27,177 bases of DNA from an uncultured Bacteroidales bacterium (GTDB lineage Bacteria > Bacteroidota > Bacteroidia > Bacteroidales > Paludibacteraceae), in assembly GCA_937901025.1 (NCBI GenBank), contig CALCGR010000005.1, positions 1 to 27,177 of the forward strand, written 5' to 3'. The notes under the pieces are model-generated. The model saw only the letters and a program-made list of their open reading frames with translations. It was not told the DNA's origin and searched no databases. Each line of letters begins with the position of its first letter. Within the stretch, counting starts at the first letter, position 1. This document shows, in pieces, positions 23,896 to 27,177 of this stretch. The position numbers and the translations under genes are program-made.

Positions 23896-24741
23896 ATGAA
23901 AAATAAGATTCCTGCATATTTCTATTCCAAGCACAACTCGCTCTGGCTGGTGATCGGAACGGCGGTGTTTACCGAGCTGTTCATCCTTATTTTTGAGCCC
24001 TTCCGAGCGGGGGTATTGGTGGATACGGATTGGCAGTACCTGCTATGGACAACGATTGTGGTAGCGGTAGGGATGGTAGTGATTTGTCTGAGTCGATGGA
24101 TTATGTACGTCTATGCCTCCCGTAGGGAGTTGAGTGTGACGGGGTATAGTATTTGGATCTTCTTGGAGGTGAACGTGATGACGTTCATTTACTCGGTGAT
24201 GATGATGGAGGCTTTTCCATCGTTGGCCGATGAATATAAGTGGTCTTTCTTCTCGCTTTATAAGGATATCTTGTTAGGTACGGCCTTTACGCTGTTCATT
24301 CCGTATGTGATTTTGCTTTTGGCTTTTGCGTATGTGGATGCCCGGAACGAGTTACAGTCTTTGACCGGGAGTGAGGGAGGTATCCGGGAGCCGGAGATGT
24401 ACCATTTCTACGATGAACGCGGGGAGTTGAAGCTGTCGATTCGGCCGGAGATGGTTTATTATTTGGAGTCGGCGGATAATTACGTAACGATTTACTATAT
24501 CAACGGAGCGAAGTTGGATAAGATGATGATTCGCAACACGCTCAAGAACATCGAATGGCGGTTCTTGGACAAGGGTTTGGTGCGTTGTCACCGGTCTTAT
24601 ATCATCAATATCAAGAAGGTGAGCGTCATCCGCCGGCAGGAGAATGAGGTGGTAGTGGATTTTGCGGACGGGCGTGTACCCACGATTCCCGTTTCGAGGG
24701 GATATAGTGAGCAAGTGATGAGTAATTTTTCGATACATTAA
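23896..24741 (+). CDS. Membrane-bound LytTR-family transcription regulator
   Basis: 281 residues. The N-terminal half has four likely membrane helices (about 16-34, 46-66, 84-104 and 126-148). A short linker leads to a LytTR DNA-binding domain (about 180-278) with the signature CHRSYIINI (231-239), preceded by YYLESADNYVTIYY. There is no receiver domain, so it is not a response regulator; the membrane part presumably senses a signal directly. I chose ATG 23896 because the in-frame TTG at 23872 lies in the promoter -7 box. It is the first gene of a unit with upp 12 bases behind. Its targets are unknown; autoregulation of this operon is the simplest guess. Confidence 0.88.
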   Translation: MKNKIPAYFYSKHNSLWLVIGTAVFTELFILIFEPFRAGVLVDTDWQYLLWTTIVVAVGMVVICLSRWIMYVYASRRELSVTGYSIWIFLEVNVMTFIYSVMMMEAFPSLADEYKWSFFSLYKDILLGTAFTLFIPYVILLLAFAYVDARNELQSLTGSEGGIREPEMYHFYDERGELKLSIRPEMVYYLESADNYVTIYYINGAKLDKMMIRNTLKNIEWRFLDKGLVRCHRSYIINIKKVSVIRRQENEVVVDFADGRVPTIPVSRGYSEQVMSNFSIH

Positions 24742-24753
24742 ATTTTGGACGAT

Positions 24754-25416
24754 ATGAAAGTAATCAATTTGTCAGCACAGTCGAGTATTGTAAACGAGTA
24801 CTTAAGGGAGTTACGGGATGTACATATCCAGTCGGACCGGATGCGTTTCCGCAGGAACTTGGCAAGGGTAGCCCAGGCGATGGGGTATGAGATGAGTAAG
24901 ACCCTGACGTATCAGCCGCAGTCGGTGGAGACGCCGCTGGAGACAACGACGATGTCGTGTCTGAAGGACGAGGTGGTCTTGGCTACTATTTTGAGAGCGG
25001 GGATACCTTTCTTCGAGGGGTTCCTCGAGTGTTTTGACAAGGCCGATTGTGCTTTCTTGTCGGCCAAGCGCGTCTATACGGACGAGGCGCATACGCAGGT
25101 GAAGATTGAATGCGGATACAAAGCCACCCCCGCCTTGGACGGGAAGACGCTGATTATCGTAGACCCCATGCTCGCCACCGGCGGTAGTATGTGTGCCGGT
25201 CTGGATCTGCTGCTCGAGAACGGGACGCCGAAGCGCATCATCGTAGCCGGTTTGATTGCGGTACCGGAGGCGGTGAAGACGTTAGAGGAATGGGAGAAGA
25301 ACGGAACGGAGTTGGTGTTGTATACCGCAGCTATGGACGAGAGGCTCAATGAGCATCAATATATCCTCCCGGGTTTAGGCGATGCGGGAGACTTATGTTT
25401 TGGTGAGAAGTGCTGA
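24754..25416 (+). CDS. upp: Uracil phosphoribosyltransferase
   Basis: 220 residues from ATG 24754. The enzyme salvages uracil to UMP with PRPP. The PRPP-binding loop VDPMLATGGS is at 136-145. TILRAGIPFFEGF (78-90), SAKR (103-106) and the C-terminal LPGLGDAGDLCFG are characteristic of UPRTases. A TTG three codons upstream (24745) is in frame but adds nothing conserved. The stop overlaps the dprA ATG (TGATG), which suggests coupled translation. Confidence 0.95.
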   Translation: MKVINLSAQSSIVNEYLRELRDVHIQSDRMRFRRNLARVAQAMGYEMSKTLTYQPQSVETPLETTTMSCLKDEVVLATILRAGIPFFEGFLECFDKADCAFLSAKRVYTDEAHTQVKIECGYKATPALDGKTLIIVDPMLATGGSMCAGLDLLLENGTPKRIIVAGLIAVPEAVKTLEEWEKNGTELVLYTAAMDERLNEHQYILPGLGDAGDLCFGEKC

Positions 25417-26486
25417 TGCAGGATGAAGAACTGACATATTGGATTGCGTTTACGTATTTGCTGCGTAATAACCCTCCCAAGCAACGGGAGTTTTTAGCCG
25501 CTTACCACACGGTGGAGGAGGCTTGGGCTCACCTCCCGGAGGAGGGTAAGGCCGCGGCCATAGAGAAAGCCAAGCGGGAGGTGGATTTTATCCATCAGCA
25601 CGGCATTCAGGTCTTGCTGCCGTCGGATAAGGCGTATTCGAGTCGATTGAAGGAGTGTGCGGATGCCCCGACGCTGATTTATACGAAAGGAAAGATTGAC
25701 TTCAACGAGGGTAAGTTCCTCTCGGTGGTCGGTACGCGTTCCGCCACGGAGCAAGGGAAAGATATCACCCGTCAGATTATACTGGAATTAGCCCGTAAGG
25801 TGCCGAACCTGACGATTGTCAGCGGTCTGGCGTACGGGATAGACATAGCGGCTCACAAGGCGGCCTTGGAGGCAGGACTGCCTACGATAGCGGTATTGGG
25901 ACACGGGTTAGACCGTATCTATCCGAATGTGCATCGTCCCGTTGCGGTGGAGTTATTAGAGAAGGGCGGATTGGTGACGGAATATCCGTCGGAGGTAGAG
26001 CCGGAGAGTTGGAACTTCGTAGCCAGGGATAGGATCATTGCCGGTTTATCGGATGCTACGTTAGTGGTGGAGTCGAAGGTGAAGGGCGGTTCGCTCATCA
26101 CCGCCGGTCAGGCGTTGGATTATGGTAGGGATGTGTTTGCTATTCCCGGTCGCATATGGGATACGAATGCGGTGGGTTGCAACCAGCTCATTCGCGATGA
26201 GCGGGCGATGTTAGTCACGAGTGCGGAGGATATCATTGCGGCGATGCGATGGGAGAGTGTGCCGGTGCAGACGGAGTTGGATTTAGCGGATATGAATGAG
26301 TCCTTGGAGCCGCTGGCGCTAAGGATATTGCAATACATGCACGAAGAGGACTCTGATGTGCATATCAATCAGTTGGTGATGGCCATGGAAGCGGATTATC
26401 AGGAGGTGGTGACCCAATTGATTTATTTGGAACTGCAAGGGTTCGTGAGGACCTTGGCGGGAGGATATTACCATTTGATGAAATAA
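25416..26486 (+). CDS. dprA: DNA-processing protein DprA/Smf
   Basis: 356 residues from ATG 25416. DprA binds incoming single-stranded DNA and loads RecA during natural transformation. The Rossmann-like DprA domain is complete: SVVGTRSATEQG, SGLAYGIDIAAHKAAL, GHGLDRIYP, ESKVKGGSLITAGQAL and GRDVFAIPG. A C-terminal winged-helix (DML1-like) domain follows (about the last 65 residues). A GTG two codons upstream (25410) is possible, but ATG 25416 sits on the upp stop as a TGATG junction. DprA is widespread even where transformation is unproven, so competence is only suggested. Confidence 0.95.
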   Translation: MQDEELTYWIAFTYLLRNNPPKQREFLAAYHTVEEAWAHLPEEGKAAAIEKAKREVDFIHQHGIQVLLPSDKAYSSRLKECADAPTLIYTKGKIDFNEGKFLSVVGTRSATEQGKDITRQIILELARKVPNLTIVSGLAYGIDIAAHKAALEAGLPTIAVLGHGLDRIYPNVHRPVAVELLEKGGLVTEYPSEVEPESWNFVARDRIIAGLSDATLVVESKVKGGSLITAGQALDYGRDVFAIPGRIWDTNAVGCNQLIRDERAMLVTSAEDIIAAMRWESVPVQTELDLADMNESLEPLALRILQYMHEEDSDVHINQLVMAMEADYQEVVTQLIYLELQGFVRTLAGGYYHLMK

Positions 26487-26505
26487 TTTTTAAAAAACAA
26501 TAGTT

Positions 26506-26676
26506 ATGGACAAAACATTATTAAAAAAGTACGCAGGTGTGATCCTGGTTTTGTTAGGCGTTTTATGCTTAGTCGTTTATTATTTTGTGCCCGTATCGAA
26601 CATCCTTTTGGCCGCTTCGTTGGTGTTGGAGGTGTTGGGTATCTTAGCTTTCATCTTCCTCAACAGGGATAAATAA
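26506..26676 (+). CDS. Small two-helix membrane protein (56 residues)
   Basis: A short gene between dprA and folB: the first codons encode MDKTLLKKYAG and the end is FLNRDK followed by TAA. Two hydrophobic stretches (about residues 10-28 and 32-52) are linked by a short VPVSN turn and flanked by lysines, so both ends should lie in the cytoplasm. It starts 19 bases after the dprA stop, and folB begins 3 bases after its own stop, so it belongs to the operon. No function can be assigned. Short spacing and clean amphipathic design argue that it is a real gene. Confidence 0.8.
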   Translation: MDKTLLKKYAGVILVLLGVLCLVVYYFVPVSNILLAASLVLEVLGILAFIFLNRDK

Positions 26677-26679
26677 ACG

Positions 26680-27018
26680 ATGCTCATACGCTTGCAGGAC
26701 ATTGTGTTGCAAGCGCATCACGGGGTGTTTGCCGAAGAGAGACAAAACGGCAACACGTTCAAAGTGAGCGTTAGCATCGACATCCCCGAGACGAAGGGGG
26801 TGGAAACCGATCGGTTGGAGGATACGATTCACTACCAGACGTTATATGACGTGGTGGTGAAGGAGATGCAACAGCCGTCGAATCTGTTAGAACACGTAGC
26901 GGGTCGCATACGGGCGCAGTTGGTGCGGTTATATCCGGAAGCGATTGTTCACGTGAAAGTAAGTAAGAAAAATCCGCCCTTAGGGGGCGAAGTAGCATGG
27001 GCTACAGTGGAATTATGA
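26680..27018 (+). CDS. folB: Dihydroneopterin aldolase
   Basis: 112 residues, a normal FolB length. The enzyme cleaves 7,8-dihydroneopterin to 6-hydroxymethyl-dihydropterin and glycolaldehyde in folate synthesis. Conserved features are LQAHHGVFAEERQNGNTF (10-27), containing the substrate-site Glu, Tyr53 and Tyr56 in the central part, Glu71 in LLEHVA, and the catalytic Lys in VSKKNPPLGG (94-103). The stop overlaps the parC ATG (ATGA). Confidence 0.95.
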   Translation: MLIRLQDIVLQAHHGVFAEERQNGNTFKVSVSIDIPETKGVETDRLEDTIHYQTLYDVVVKEMQQPSNLLEHVAGRIRAQLVRLYPEAIVHVKVSKKNPPLGGEVAWATVEL

Positions 27019-27177
27019 ATGATGATGAACAAATAAAATACCATCTTACCGGCATGTACCAAGACTGGTTCTTGGATTATGCTTCGTATGTCATCTTGGA
27101 GCGTGCCGTACCGGCGATTGAAGACGGTCTCAAGCCGGTGCAGAGGAGAATCCTGCACGCGATGAAGTGTGTGGATG
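27015..27177 (+). CDS. parC: DNA topoisomerase IV subunit A (5' part, cut by the window end)
   Basis: 54 codons of the N-terminus are present. MYQDWFLDYASYVILERA and the following PAIEDGLKPVQRRILHAMK are the opening of the type IIA topoisomerase A subunit. The MYQDWFLDYASYV form is what I recall from Bacteroidota ParC rather than GyrA. The region with the catalytic Tyr is beyond the window. It overlaps folB by ATGA and is probably the last or a later gene of the LytTR unit. GyrA cannot be fully excluded. Confidence 0.85.
   Translation, partial: MNDDEQIKYHLTGMYQDWFLDYASYVILERAVPAIEDGLKPVQRRILHAMKCVD

Overview
The window comes from the chromosome of a member of the Bacteroidota, most probably the order Bacteroidales. 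Five promoters have the phylum's characteristic form, a TTTG-like -33 box and a TAnnTTTG -7 box, each with a 20-base spacer. Ribosome binding sites of the Shine-Dalgarno type are scarce. The gene content also fits: a TamB-like giant protein, a NagB-LmbE fusion, a LytTR regulator with a membrane domain, and a PotABCD set. Base composition is mixed, and one gene (6794-8125) looks AT-richer than its neighbours. No phage, IS element, integron or CRISPR array is visible.

Layout. (1) 1-6711, plus strand: rplS with its own promoter and terminator, then a TamB-like protein and the YifB/ComM-type AAA+ ATPase, two genes separated by one base. (2) 19682-6794, minus strand: nine genes packed like one operon, potA-potB-potC-potD, a TPR protein, an outer-membrane barrel, galK, a NagB-LmbE fusion and a lipoprotein amidohydrolase. 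From potA to the barrel gene every junction overlaps. (3) 20108-19722, minus: ssrA (tmRNA), only 39 bases upstream of potA. (4) 21811-20166, minus: tRNA-Cys, a hairpin with a T-run, and sufB. (5) 23807-21840, minus: a DEDDy 3'-5' exonuclease and an RlmI-like methyltransferase, overlapping by ATGA. (6) 23843-27177, plus: a likely operon of a membrane LytTR regulator, upp, dprA, a 56-residue membrane protein, folB and the start of parC.

How the genes may work together. PotA-D form a polyamine importer. They are translationally coupled to a large periplasmic or outer-membrane TPR protein and a plug-less beta-barrel, so a trans-envelope uptake or assembly module is possible but unproven. galK, the LmbE-type deacetylase and the lipoprotein hydrolase appear to be metabolic passengers in the same transcription unit.

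The most unusual stretch is 6714-9823. A 47-base direct repeat made from the 3' end of the NagB-LmbE gene brackets the lipoprotein gene like a cassette. The NagB-LmbE gene itself has an eroded NagB half and an in-frame heptanucleotide tandem repeat that could switch it on and off. No wholly new defence or mobile system was found. The best candidates for novelty are this cassette and contingency locus, the Pot/TPR/barrel operon, and the tRNA-Cys/hairpin/sufB arrangement.
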